Shown here: positions 45,720 through 55,773 of the stretch, one piece after another
How the letters are laid out: each line of letters begins with the position of its first letter
Position numbering within the stretch: the stretch's first letter is position 1
Origin: Symsagittifera roscoffensis
Taxonomy: Eukaryota > Xenacoelomorpha > Acoela > Convolutidae
Assembly: GCF_963678635.1 (NCBI RefSeq)
Contig: NC_087062.1
Location: 66,263,415-66,327,414, forward strand
DNA: 64,000 bases
Reading direction: 5' to 3'
Translations under genes and position numbers: made by a program
Notes under the pieces: model-generated
Database searches by the model: none
Told to the model about the DNA's origin: nothing
The model's input: only the letters and a program-made list of their open reading frames with translations

Positions 45720-47080
45720 AACTCAAAAAAACTATTCTTTGAGTGTACTCTGACAGCACCCAATTACAGGTTTCGTAATTAAAAATGTTGCAACGTTTTT
45801 TATTCACGTTTTTTAAACAAATTTCGAAGAACCATAAAGTTTTGTGAAATTTTATATAAGTTCTTCGAAAAATTTAAAATGAATTAAGAATTGTCACAAC
45901 TGGGAAACTGAAAGCACTTGAGCAGTCACTTTTGGACGCAAGATTTATAACTCCTGAGAGTACTCTTACAGTACCCAGCTACAACGTTGGGAAGTTCAAA
46001 TTTTGAGAAACTTCACCTTAAGTTTTCTAATCTCGAAATCAACCAATATTTGAGCAGTCTTTTTTGATGGCAATATTCGCAAACTTTGAAAGCAGACAAC
46101 TACAGGGTTGGGAAATTCACTTTAACGAATTATTTTGTATTTTGAGTTTTCTGAAAATTTCCAAAAAAATCACACAAATCGTCGTATCTCTTTAACAAAA
46201 ATGATTTGGGCGTTCTTAAATGGAGGCCGAATTTTACAATCCCTGAGATTGCTCTGACAGCCCCCCAACTACAGGTTAGGAATTTCAAATTTTTTTGAAA
46301 AAGTCACAAAAAACGTCATATCTGGAAAACTGCACAATTTTGAACGGTCCTATTTGGAGGCAAAATTCGCAACTCCAGAGAGTACCCTGACAGAGCCTCA
46401 CTACAGAGATAATAATTTCAAGTTTTGCGAAATTTTTTATAATTAAATATTCTGAAAAATTTTGAAAAAAAATCCTAAAAAAACGTCAGATTTCAAAAAC
46501 TACAAGAATTTGAGCAGCGATACTCAGAGTCAAGATTTGCAACCCCCTGAGAGTACCCTCACAGTTTCCAATAACAGGATTGAGATCTTTAAAGTTTTGG
46601 AATTTTTTAAAATTCAAGTTTTTTGAAAATTTCGGATAAAATCATAAAAAACGTCATATCTCGAAAACTACAGGTATTTGAGCAGTCATAATCAGAGGCA
46701 AGATTCGCAACCCCTGAGAGTACCCTCACAATATCCATTAACAGGACTGAGATCTTCGTTTTGGAATTTTTTAAAATCTAATTTTTTGAAATTTTTTTGA
46801 AAAAATCATATAAACCATCATATCTCGAAAACTACAAGGATTTGAGAAGTGAGAACTGGAGGCAAGATTCGCAACCCCTGATAGTACCCTGACAGCACCC
46901 AACTACAGGTTGAGAGTTTCAAAAATTGAGAAACTTTTTAAAATTAAGTTTTCTAGAAACTTTTGAAAAATCTCGAAAATTGCCTATCTCGTAAACTAAA
47001 AGGATTTGGCTATTCATATATGGAGGCCAGAATCGCAAAACCTGGGAAAACTCAGACAATAATCTACTATTGGGTTGCTA
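45720..47080 (+). repeat. satellite B array, about 165-bp period
   Basis: The block CTGAGAGTACCCTCACAG and its variants recurs at about 45956, 46241, 46376, 46547, 46714, 46876 and 47041, the later ones at 162-171 base spacing. Each monomer also carries an AACTACAGG-like segment, AAAACGTCATATCTCGAAAA and TTTGAGCAGTCA. An earlier, more diverged monomer lies at about 45740. Confidence 0.88.
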
Positions 47081-47149
47081 ATTTCAAACTTGATGAAATA
47101 AAAACTGAATTTAAACTGGAAAATCGAAAAAACCTTAAACATTGCAACA

Positions 47150-47250
47150 TACGATGCTTAAACGTTAAAAAATTCTTAAACGTTACGATGCTTAAACGTT
47201 ACGATGCTGAAACGTTACGATGCTTAAATGTTACAATGCCTAAACGTTGA
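47150..47250 (+). repeat. 17-bp minisatellite
   Basis: Five to six copies of CGATGCTTAAACGTTA and close variants, used head to tail. The unit TGCTTAAACGTTA also appears singly in both outer ends of the giant inverted repeat. Confidence 0.88.
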
Positions 47251-47690
47251 AAAATTCTTTTGTTAAACATGCAAAAATTATACGTTGAAAAAGCTGAAAC
47301 ATGGCGAGATAGTGAAGCCCGCAATTAAATACATAATAGATAGATAGATAATAGATGAAAGTTAAAAAATTAGGCGACGGATAGAGAGACATAAGCAAAT
47401 TAATTTAAAAAAGCAGGTATACAGACTTAATTTTGCCTCGAGAAAAAATACTGAAAAATTAACGACCTTGCGAAAAATTAATTGAAAAATTCTCTTAAGC
47501 ATTGCAATATATTCTATAGCTTAAACATGAAAAAATTCTTTCGTTAAGCATGCAAAATTATTATGCTTAAACATGGGAGATATCTGTCTCTCGCATTTAA
47601 ATATAGTATAGATATAAGATATCTTGCATAAAGTTAACAATTTTTCAGAAAAATTTGCAAAAAAAACGATTTTTTATAAGCCATTATAAC

Positions 47691-49673
47691 TAACTATAAA
47701 GTTGGATTGTTTCGATTAGATAAAAACTAAGACTATATTCCATTTTGAATAGCTTATAATATATATTTTTTCACTTTTGAAGAGACTGACAATGAAAATT
47801 TAATGTATTCAGTTATTTTCCATGAAATTAGAATTAGTTTAAAAATTAAAATCGTTAAATCATAAATTGTTCTCACACAATAACATCCAAAATATCCTGT
47901 CCAAAATGTTTTTTTTTGTAGATTCAAAATGAAACTCTTAATTACTTTTTGATTGCTAATACTTATGTCTTTAATTTTGAATTTAAAACGTAATTTTTGA
48001 AAAAGCCTTGTTTCACCTACTCAAACTATATGAGATTAAATGAACAGCTGATCCAAAATATATTCTTTGCAAGCAAGTGTTTGCAGTTTCTTTGCCTGAA
48101 GCATTAGCTCTACAGGTCAGATCCTGCTTGCAGCTGCCGTTGAGTCCATATTTATACATCCATTCAAACATTCGGGATGAAAGAACTGAACGTGAGCTGC
48201 AAGATAGATCTGTTGGGTTCTTGGTGAAAAATAATCAAAACGTTTTTATCTGAGGGCAGCAACTTGCAGAAATCAGCAAAGTGGGCTTAATTCAACTAAT
48301 CAAGCAATATATATTTTTTTTATTTGAGTTTCATAGTAAATGGAATAACAGGCTTTTCAAAAGGTAGTATAACCAATATTTTTGTATAACCAGGATGAAA
48401 TCCCGCCACTAATTATCGCTTTTTCTGTAGTATCTCAGTGATCGCTATTTTTCAGCGCTGATTCATGTATAAATCAAAAGTTTTTGCATAGCTAAACCTG
48501 CGATATTTCAGTAATGATTCCATAGAAAATCAGCGCTAAAAATTAGGAAATTTGAACTCATTCTAGTAGCTTTTAAATGACGTTCAAATTTGCTTTTACT
48601 TTTTTATCGCTAATTTTCATTATGAGCTCAACCCGGGCAGCTTGTGCTTTGTTTTTGTGGGAGCAGAGCATGACCAGCTAAAAACGATTATGTTTGCTTA
48701 TCCAACTTTGATTTCAATCATTTATTGTACAAAATAGGTGCCCATTTGAATAATTAATACCTTTAAGTTTTCTTATTAAGCATTATATAATCCAAACTAA
48801 TGACTGTTTCACTCGATTTGTCTGGTTCGGAGAATCTTGTAAAATGATGTGTGATACAAATTAATTTAAGCAAAAATGTATTTTTTCCCACCCAAAACTA
48901 TTTATAAACTCAAAATTGGACTTCATAAATTAGTTTGTGACATGAACACGCACTCGTCCCGGATTGATTCTCCATAATATTTGAATAAGTTATGAATTGC
49001 TCAGCAAAATATGTTACTCTTAGACTCTTGAAATTTCAATTTCAAAGAATCACCACACACTCGAAGTTTTACAAACAAGGTCTTGCTGAAAAAAACGCTA
49101 CTAGTCAAAATAAAACTGCTCGTATCAGTGCAAAGCTCTGAATTTTCTAAGTTTTTTGTTATTCTACAGTGTTCGTCTTGCAAAATTTGAAAAATTTTCA
49201 AAAAAAAAAACAAAAAAATTGAGATTTTTTTGTTTCCAAACGCCATCGCTATTTACAGCACAAAGTGATAAAATTTGGAAAAAAAAATTCTCGAATACAT
49301 TCGAATACAATAGCATGCCGAAATTCTCGAATACAATAGCATGCCTCAGTTCATACTAAAATGGTTTCCAAGTCGGATTAAATCTCCGCTTACGCATCAG
49401 TAGCTAATTCTAAATTCTGATAATTCTGAAATAACTATATTTCCGCAGTGACAAAATGAATAAAAATCGATCATCTACAGGAAAATGTACAATTTTCAAT
49501 TCTATTGTACTTTTATAGAAACAATTTTGAATAAATAGTTTCATTGTTCCGACTTTCGATACGAAAGTAACGGAATATTTGTGATCGGGGTGGGTTTTTT
49601 TTTTCTTCAGACAAATTTCGATTTTTTAACTAGCAATTTTTGATGGAATTTTTTTTATATCATTCAAAAGATA
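47691..49673. other. AT-rich, no gene; one inverted dispersed repeat
   Basis: No coding signal is convincing. The hairpin remnant of the dispersed family lies at 49126-49140. The segment 49550-49660 is the reverse complement of about 42690-42800 (shared ATTCAAAAG, CTAGCAATTTT or its like, and GACAAATTTCGATTTTTTAACTAG). AATACAATAGCATGCC is duplicated at 49302-49345. Confidence 0.5.
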
Positions 49674-49873
49674 NNNNNNNNNNNNNNNNNNNNNNNNNNN
49701 NNNNNNNNNNNNNNNNNNNNNNNNNNNNNNNNNNNNNNNNNNNNNNNNNNNNNNNNNNNNNNNNNNNNNNNNNNNNNNNNNNNNNNNNNNNNNNNNNNNN
49801 NNNNNNNNNNNNNNNNNNNNNNNNNNNNNNNNNNNNNNNNNNNNNNNNNNNNNNNNNNNNNNNNNNNNNNNNN
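49674..49873. other. assembly gap (200 N)
   Basis: Exactly 200 N. It cuts into the capsid-protein gene of the Maverick element, so the left half of that element may lie in unassembled sequence. Confidence 0.97.
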
Positions 49874-50489
49874 TATGTGCGCAAAATGACAGTAACAGAT
49901 TTTGTACTATCATCGATAGAAAAAACTCTGTTGAAAACACCTGCAATATACAATTATATTGAAGTTTTACCAAGAACCTTTTTGGCCACAACTGGTGTGC
50001 AAAGTTGGCGACAAGAAAACGTTTTTGCCAAAGAGCCAGTCCGTCGAATGATTTTGGCTAATGAGCTCGAATACAGCATACCTGGGTACTAACCGAACAA
50101 ACCCGTTTCATTATCAAAAGTTTCAGCTGAATGCAATCATTGTTTACCGAAACGGCCTACCCATTGCAGGAACTCCTGTGTGAACGACTGATAACAAAAG
50201 AATATACTATAACACATTGGAAGCTCTAGACTTTGTTTTTAACAATAGTCATGGAATCAGTTTGGCTAATTATCACAATCATTATATTATGGCATTTGAT
50301 CTCACATCTACTCAGGAGGCTTCACACGACTTTATTCATCCTGAATTGACCAATTGCACCATTTCAGTGGAACTGAAGTTTGATGCACCACTGGGGGAAA
50401 ATGTAGAGTTACTTTTCATGGGAGAGCGTGCATCAACAGTTTACGTGCGTTCCGATAGAAAAATAGCTAAAAACACTCTAATGAATTGA
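49874..50489 (+). pseudogene. Polinton major capsid-type protein, C-terminal part
   Basis: The segment directly right of the gap reads VRKMTVTDFVLSSIEKTLL, then PRTFLATTGVQSWRQENVF. After a frame change near 50070-50095 it continues with NPFHYQKFQLNAI, then after an in-frame TGA at 50181-50183 with NYHNHYIMAFDLTSTQ and VELLFMGERASTVYVRSDRK. This order of blocks (RK-x-x-V..., NPF-x-Y/F, Y-x-MAFDLT, ELEF-like strand, final GE-x-x-S strand) is that of the Polinton proteins usually annotated as F54H12.2-like, generally regarded as structural jelly-roll capsid proteins. The N-terminal part is lost in the gap. Not functional as it stands. Confidence 0.75.
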
Positions 50490-50502
50490 ATCGAGGGAAA
50501 AA

Positions 50503-50940
50503 ATGGACAATTTGCAGATTATTGAGCTTATTAACAGATGCAAACATTTGAAACATCGATTTCGTGGCATTTTTCCCGCTAACTTAGCATTTAATACAAT
50601 ATTGAAACGCGACAATACTTTCATGATAGTCAACGCATCAAACTCAGACCAGCCAGGAACTCATTGGTTACTGTTTGCTCAAGCTGGTGGTCAAATCTTT
50701 TTTGCAGATCCTCTTGGACGAAGCCTACACAACTATCCACATGTATACAAAAATATGAGACGTTCTATCCATGAGGGAAACCAAATACTGATGAATAAGC
50801 CAATCCAATCAGCTAACTTGGTCTTGTGTGGACTTTATTGTATTTATGTTGCTCATGTTATAATTTCTTCTAAATTTCCTATAGGTTTCAAGGTTAACGA
50901 TCATGACATGATGCGTTTTGCTAAACATATGATGTTATAA
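50503..50940 (+). CDS. adenain-like cysteine protease (145 aa)
   Basis: A complete ATG-to-TAA frame, 14 bases after the capsid gene stop. The adenovirus-type (C5) catalytic set is in order: His54 in GTHW, Asp69 in FFADPLG, Gln102 in PIQSAN and Cys109 in LCGLYC. Length and arrangement fit Polinton proteases, which process capsid or scaffold proteins during particle maturation. The frame is intact and all catalytic residues are kept, unlike the flanking capsid gene. The host-codon style and position between capsid and the other Maverick genes support the assignment. Confidence 0.9.
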   Translation: MDNLQIIELINRCKHLKHRFRGIFPANLAFNTILKRDNTFMIVNASNSDQPGTHWLLFAQAGGQIFFADPLGRSLHNYPHVYKNMRRSIHEGNQILMNKPIQSANLVLCGLYCIYVAHVIISSKFPIGFKVNDHDMMRFAKHMML

Positions 50941-51053
50941 CTTTGTGATACTGTTGCATTTCTTTAATGATTTATAAATGATTTTTTTTAAAAAACATGT
51001 TTTATGGTTGCTAGAACACATACCGCTGGAATTATCTCAGAAATATTTTTTTT

Positions 51054-52133
51054 TCAAAAATTGTATTTCTTCTCCATTATAAATTTAACAAACAAAGTAT
51101 TTGAATCAATCTCTAATCGACCATACCCACTCAAAATAATATCAATGATTTTTGAAAATTCGGCAGCATTATCCCCATTCAAAATTCGAATAAAACGTTC
51201 AATGGTTACATTAGTAATTAGATCAGTTTGACTTTGAATGGATCGAGTCTGTGATGCAAAGCAAATCTGTGGCAATCGTTTTCGCAAAGAAACTCCGGCG
51301 GTGTCAAGGTTGTTAGTTGAATTGTAGTTAACAGCCAATTTCATTTTTTCCATCAGTGGTCCTGATAGATGATATTTGCTGCACCGCATAATCAAATATT
51401 TAAAGGATGAAAGGAGGCAAGGCACAATAAAAGATTTTAAGGTCATCTTGTTAACTGCTTCAGTGCATTCTTTTGTAACTTCGATAAGAACGTGGTAATG
51501 TGGCTGACCATTGGCAGGAGATTGGGAACAAAATTCGTTCTGATTTGAATGGACTGCAAATGCAAAGTTCGTATTAGAAGGAAGGTCAGAAACGTCGGGT
51601 TCATTGTTGAGAAAAAAAAATTTAAAGTTTTTCCGAAATTGTTTAAAGTATTCCGGCGATTGTTCATACATTGCTTCAACCATTCTGATAATTAATAAAT
51701 GAAACTGGGTTTTTTTTTCCACTTACTCAAGCCACTCGACTTTTTTTGTTGGAATAATCTTCTTCATCATCCTCTCCGTTTTCACTATTACAGTCTTTTT
51801 CGGAGTAAACCGATCGTTTTGATTTATATCGTCGTTTTTGAGGTTTATCGTTTCCTGTTGTGGAAGTTCAAATCTTTTCACCAGTTGGTGCTTTGATCAT
51901 TTTTTTTTTACTTTTGAATAATTATCTGCTAAGCTATCAAATTCTTTCGTCGTCAAAGTAGCTGCTTGATACATTTTGAACACTTCTTCGTCAGTTTTCT
52001 TATACAATTTTAGTGTAATATAGGTACCTGTTTTTTCAAATGTTTTTGTTCCAACTCTGACTATACGTTTTTCTCCTGAAGAAATATCACGAAAGTCATC
52101 AAAAAAGTTAGTATCACTTTCAAGCGTGTACAT
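51054..52133 (-). pseudogene. unknown Maverick gene with HUH-like motif, one intron, in-frame TGA
   Basis: Minus-strand gene. Exon 1 starts at the ATG at 52133. A TGA at 51897-51899 follows a run of ten A and is the only stop before the exon end at 51727. A 42-base GT-AG intron (51726-51685: GTAAGT start, ATTATCAG end) joins it in frame to exon 2 (51684-51054), whose first complete codon is ATG. Exon 2 contains GQPHYHVLIEV: a His-hydrophobic-His triad preceded by small and polar residues, as in the metal-binding motif of rolling-circle (HUH) initiators such as parvovirus NS1. A nicking role is only a suggestion, since one short motif is weak evidence and I could not place the catalytic tyrosine. 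The TGA may be a mutation or an A-run artefact. Confidence 0.45.
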
Positions 52134-52653
52134 AGTTGGGTAGCGGTAATTTTATTCAACCGTATCAGTCAAGAGACAATTTAAGAATGATTTACCTAGC
52201 CGGTGAATAGCTTAACTCGGGCGATTTCTTTTACGGTATAGCTTAAGCTTCATTGGGGACTTTTAATTAGTTTGCAGTTGGAAATTTATGAGTTTAAGTT
52301 ATACATGTTAAACCTGTCTAGCAAATTCCCGTTTTAGCTCATAAATCTCAAGGGTTTTACCCTGGCGGCATGCCTGTTATCTCTTTGAAGAGTAAAACTT
52401 CTGTCATTTTGTGCTTAGGGTATCATAAAAAGGCGCCATGCTGTTTCTTTGAAGTGTAGATTTTCAAAGCGTTCACATTTCTACTTTAATTGCAAAAGCC
52501 CTGAAAACATATTAAATTTTACTAAACCTGATCTATGGTAATTGGCTAAAACTAGACCACCAGCAATAAAAAACTAAAAGTGGTACGTCAAGCTAAATCA
52601 ACTCACTATTTTTATTCAATCTCTCAAAATCAAACAAAACAAAATTTTCAACG

Positions 52654-53325
52654 ATGGCAACTCCACTGCAAATTATTTCAATTAATTTTCTTGAAAGAGC
52701 TATATTGTACCAAACTTATACCAGAGATTCTATTGTAGTGGTTCAACATGAACGGAAAATGCGTCATCGAAACGCGAGTCCTTTGAACGATCTTGATCCA
52801 GGAAGCCGAGAATTCGATGAATGGGTCACTAAAAACCATATGATGTTACCCCATTATTTGCTAGATCAAATTGGTATCCTCATACAAAGCAGAAAACAGG
52901 TCTACGAGAGTTGTTGTGTGACTGAATCGTATCCTGCGCTGAAGCGCACAGATATTCAAGACCCTACTTGCCTTGATAGTTCACCGAGAAAAATACTGTT
53001 TAACTACGATTGCCAATCGATTCCCTTTTACGAAAATCAGGAAGGATCCATTAGAGATTTAGCAGAGCGAGAAAGTTACTGGAACATTGAGTCGATTGAA
53101 TCACCAGATTCAACAGAGAAAAAAGATGAGGACCAGCAGACGCCCAAAACCCCAATAAAACCGGATATTTTTCAAATCACTCAACAACAGCAGCAGCAAA
53201 ATTTTTCTGCTTCTTCTTCTTCCGGCAGTCAAAGTCCCACTGCACCAAAGTTAGTAGCTGAGACGCCGCCTATCAATGCTTGCTATGCGCCGAAAAAACG
53301 CAAACTGCAATTTAGAGATCTCTGA
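52654..53325 (+). CDS. unknown intact Maverick protein with polyQ and nuclear signal (223 aa)
   Basis: An ATG-initiated, uninterrupted frame of 223 residues. Residues 1-110 are mixed and probably folded (starts MATPLQIISINFLERAILYQ). The rest is low-complexity: an acidic and Pro/Thr-rich tract, a QQQQQQ run near residue 180, a Ser-rich run, and a C-terminal PKKRKL basic cluster that looks like a nuclear localisation signal. AATAAA at 53494-53499 could end the transcript. No family is recognised. Its place between protease and polymerase, and its intact frame, suggest a real Maverick gene, perhaps a DNA-binding, regulatory or structural accessory protein. Confidence 0.65.
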   Translation: MATPLQIISINFLERAILYQTYTRDSIVVVQHERKMRHRNASPLNDLDPGSREFDEWVTKNHMMLPHYLLDQIGILIQSRKQVYESCCVTESYPALKRTDIQDPTCLDSSPRKILFNYDCQSIPFYENQEGSIRDLAERESYWNIESIESPDSTEKKDEDQQTPKTPIKPDIFQITQQQQQQNFSASSSSGSQSPTAPKLVAETPPINACYAPKKRKLQFRDL

Positions 53326-54594
53326 AAACTCAAAAAAAACTTTGTTTCCACCGAGAGTGCACCAGTTTGGGGGTTTATTATTTAGTTTGATAAATTTTTT
53401 TTATTTTTGTGGCTGAATCTTTGCTTACGTTTTGTTTATGATTTTTCTAATTTAATGTTTGCTCTCTAACTTTTTTTCAGAAATCTTTGAAAGAATAAAA
53501 CTAAACAAAAAGAAACATATTTTAAATTTTTTTTTGTTTTGAAAAAAAAATTAAGAGTTTCAAAATTTTGTTTGAAACAAACAGTGGTATCAAAAATTAT
53601 CCTCTGGTTTCGACCAGTAGTAGGTGATCAACTTATCTTGAACTGCAACTTTATCTCATACTGTTGCTATAAGGGTGTTACGGCTGATGAAACCCCCAGT
53701 TCCTTGATACAAAGCTTTTTGAAATGTTATTTTTGAGAAAACCGAAATTCATTAAAATTCATCGTTGGCTAAGTGTCGTTCACTATGAAGCCGTGCTCAG
53801 AAATGGATGAAACCAATTTTTTTAGACTCTAGGCGGCCACGTTTCAAAAGATATTTGGTGGTTTTTGAAAGGACTGCATATCCACTGAGCCAATGCTCCT
53901 CTCAACCCTGCAGTGGAAACCATCTAAAAGTAAAAGCTGAAACACCGCAAAGGACCCAACAGATACCTGAATCAGTGAACATATACGCCGAATGAACTTA
54001 ATAAAAACAAGAAAAAATCAAAAAAGAATAAATTGACCTGTTTGGTTTTTTCGATTTTCAGAAGTTTGACATGAAAAATTCCCATTATTTAATTTTTAAA
54101 AAATTAATGATATGAAGCTTTATCACTTCTTTGACAGCTCAATTGATGATTAACTACATTCGGTGTAATGCTTTCATTTCACTCTGCTGCGCTTAGGTCT
54201 ACTTGGGTGAGGTCTTTTTGAATTGAGTGCCGATGAATTGTTTGAAGCTACACAACTTGTTTAGGAACTTTGTGGTTAATTCAGAAAATTTGGTTGATTT
54301 ATGAGACTATTTTATAGGTTTATTTAATGAGCCGAAGTTATTTTCTTTGATGTATCTGAGAGCATTTTGGGCGCACCCTCTCGATTTTATTAATCTAAGC
54401 TCCACCTTAGGAAACCACTCCTTGTTTGGCAATTAAGCAAATGATAGAAAAAAATTGAAAATCTAAACAGATTTAATAGCAGTCGTAAAACAAACGGAAA
54501 ATCACTCGAACTCTTTTGACTTGTAAACCAGTATCTGCTTTATTTGAACCTAGCTTTCGGAAATATCAAAATTCTCAAAAACAACCACCTCGCA
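53326..54594. other. spacer within the Maverick, no gene recognised
   Basis: It contains AATAAA at 53494-53499 downstream of the 223-residue gene. Two short plus-strand frames (53539-53736 and 53807-53995) have no motif; the first includes a Cys pair in FISYCCYKG. They may be remnants of a lost gene or chance. Confidence 0.45.
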
Positions 54595-55621
54595 ATGTCT
54601 ACAAAAGTCGTACCCTGTAATCTCTGCCAAAAAAAACTGAGTGACCGGCGAAGCCTCAAAAAACATCTAATGGCTGTTCACAAGATTGATCCTGTGAAAA
54701 CCGACTACATCTGTGGTCACTGTGAACTAGAGGATAAGTCACTTCGTGTCATTTGGGAACATGTCGTGGAGCGTCACAAAACAATCGATGAAACGGAAGA
54801 AAGAAGAATTTGTCTCTACGACATGAATGTGTTCCAAAATGATCGCGCATATGCTGCGCATATGCTAAACGAACACGGTCTGCCAGCATGGGATGTGAGC
54901 CGAGAAATCCTCACTTCTATACAGCCTGAGACAGCTTTTGATGGAGCAGTCAGGACATACGATATAGTGCCGATGGAAACGGAAGTGGACCTACTAGCGC
55001 TATTCGTGACCAAGAGAGACGAAATCGAAGAGCTGATACTTCAAAATACTATGTATGAGCCTCAGAAAACTCAATTGTCGGCAGAAGTAACTCTTGAAAA
55101 AGAGAAGGCAGATGGCACAGAAGAAGTAATAACCATCTTCGCCAATTGCAAAATGCTTGCTGTAGACGTTCAAGGATGGACCCAGGACCAATTCTATGAT
55201 TGCGTAGACCAAATATTGTCTACTGTCCATCAATATGCATCTCATGGTAGTGGCTGGAGAATCCGCAGGATTGATAAGATTGTGCTAAAAATGGTGAAGT
55301 CTGCACCGATCAGGGGTTCATCGTACTTGCCACTACCAGCCGATCTACTGAAACTCAAACGCTTCTTGTTGAATATTCGCAATTATGAAGACGATCGATG
55401 CTTTGAGTACTGCTTCGTTGCTGAGTATCATCGGCAGAACAATATCCCGCTCACTCTTCGTACGATGCAGAGTAGAGTAAAGAGGAGGAGAAAGCGAGCT
55501 TCTATGATTATCGCAGAAACTCAAGAGCGCACGAGCCAACTGGTGATTTTGTGTACCCAATGGGACTACCGGCTATTGCACGCTTCGAAATTTTGAATGA
55601 AGTGCAAGTGAATGTCTTCAG

Positions 55622-55773
55622 GTTAGTTGAAGTTTTAATCAATTTTTTTTTATTGGTGTGAAGCTGTATCTAAGCACATCAGAACAAATGGTTGGCTGCA
55701 CATTCGTTGAAGAATTATTATTATGATGACATTAAAAATTAGTATAAAAATATCATTCAAAATTTTTCTCTAG
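55622..55773 (+). other. intron 1 of polymerase gene (152 bp)
   Basis: GTTAGT donor and TTTTTCTCTAG acceptor. The join completes an AGG codon and links the frame ending NEVQVNVF (which is the frame after the upstream frame break) to YNEKTLLPLR, giving continuous coding across the junction. Confidence 0.85.

Larger units (their letters stand above)
43950..47690 (-). repeat. right arm of the giant inverted repeat
   Basis: From inside out: satellite A inverted (about 43980-45550), satellite B inverted (45720-47080), a minisatellite (47150-47250) and an AT-rich end (47460-47690). The end block read forward (AAGCATTGCAATATATTC, then GCATTTAAATATAGTATAGA, then GTTAACAA) matches the reverse complement of 36985-37200 (AAGCATTACAATATACGA, GCATTTATATATAGTATACA, GTTAACAA). 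Mirror order and orientation of all three blocks establish the inversion. Confidence 0.75.

Noticed and set aside
49640-49991. Long frames spanning the N run
   Set aside because: They are open only because N is not a stop. Only the plus-strand part right of the gap has capsid-protein similarity.
54816-55560. Minus-strand frames of 65-81 codons opposite the polymerase N-terminal exon
   Set aside because: They are shadows of the plus-strand polymerase gene, which has recognisable motifs.
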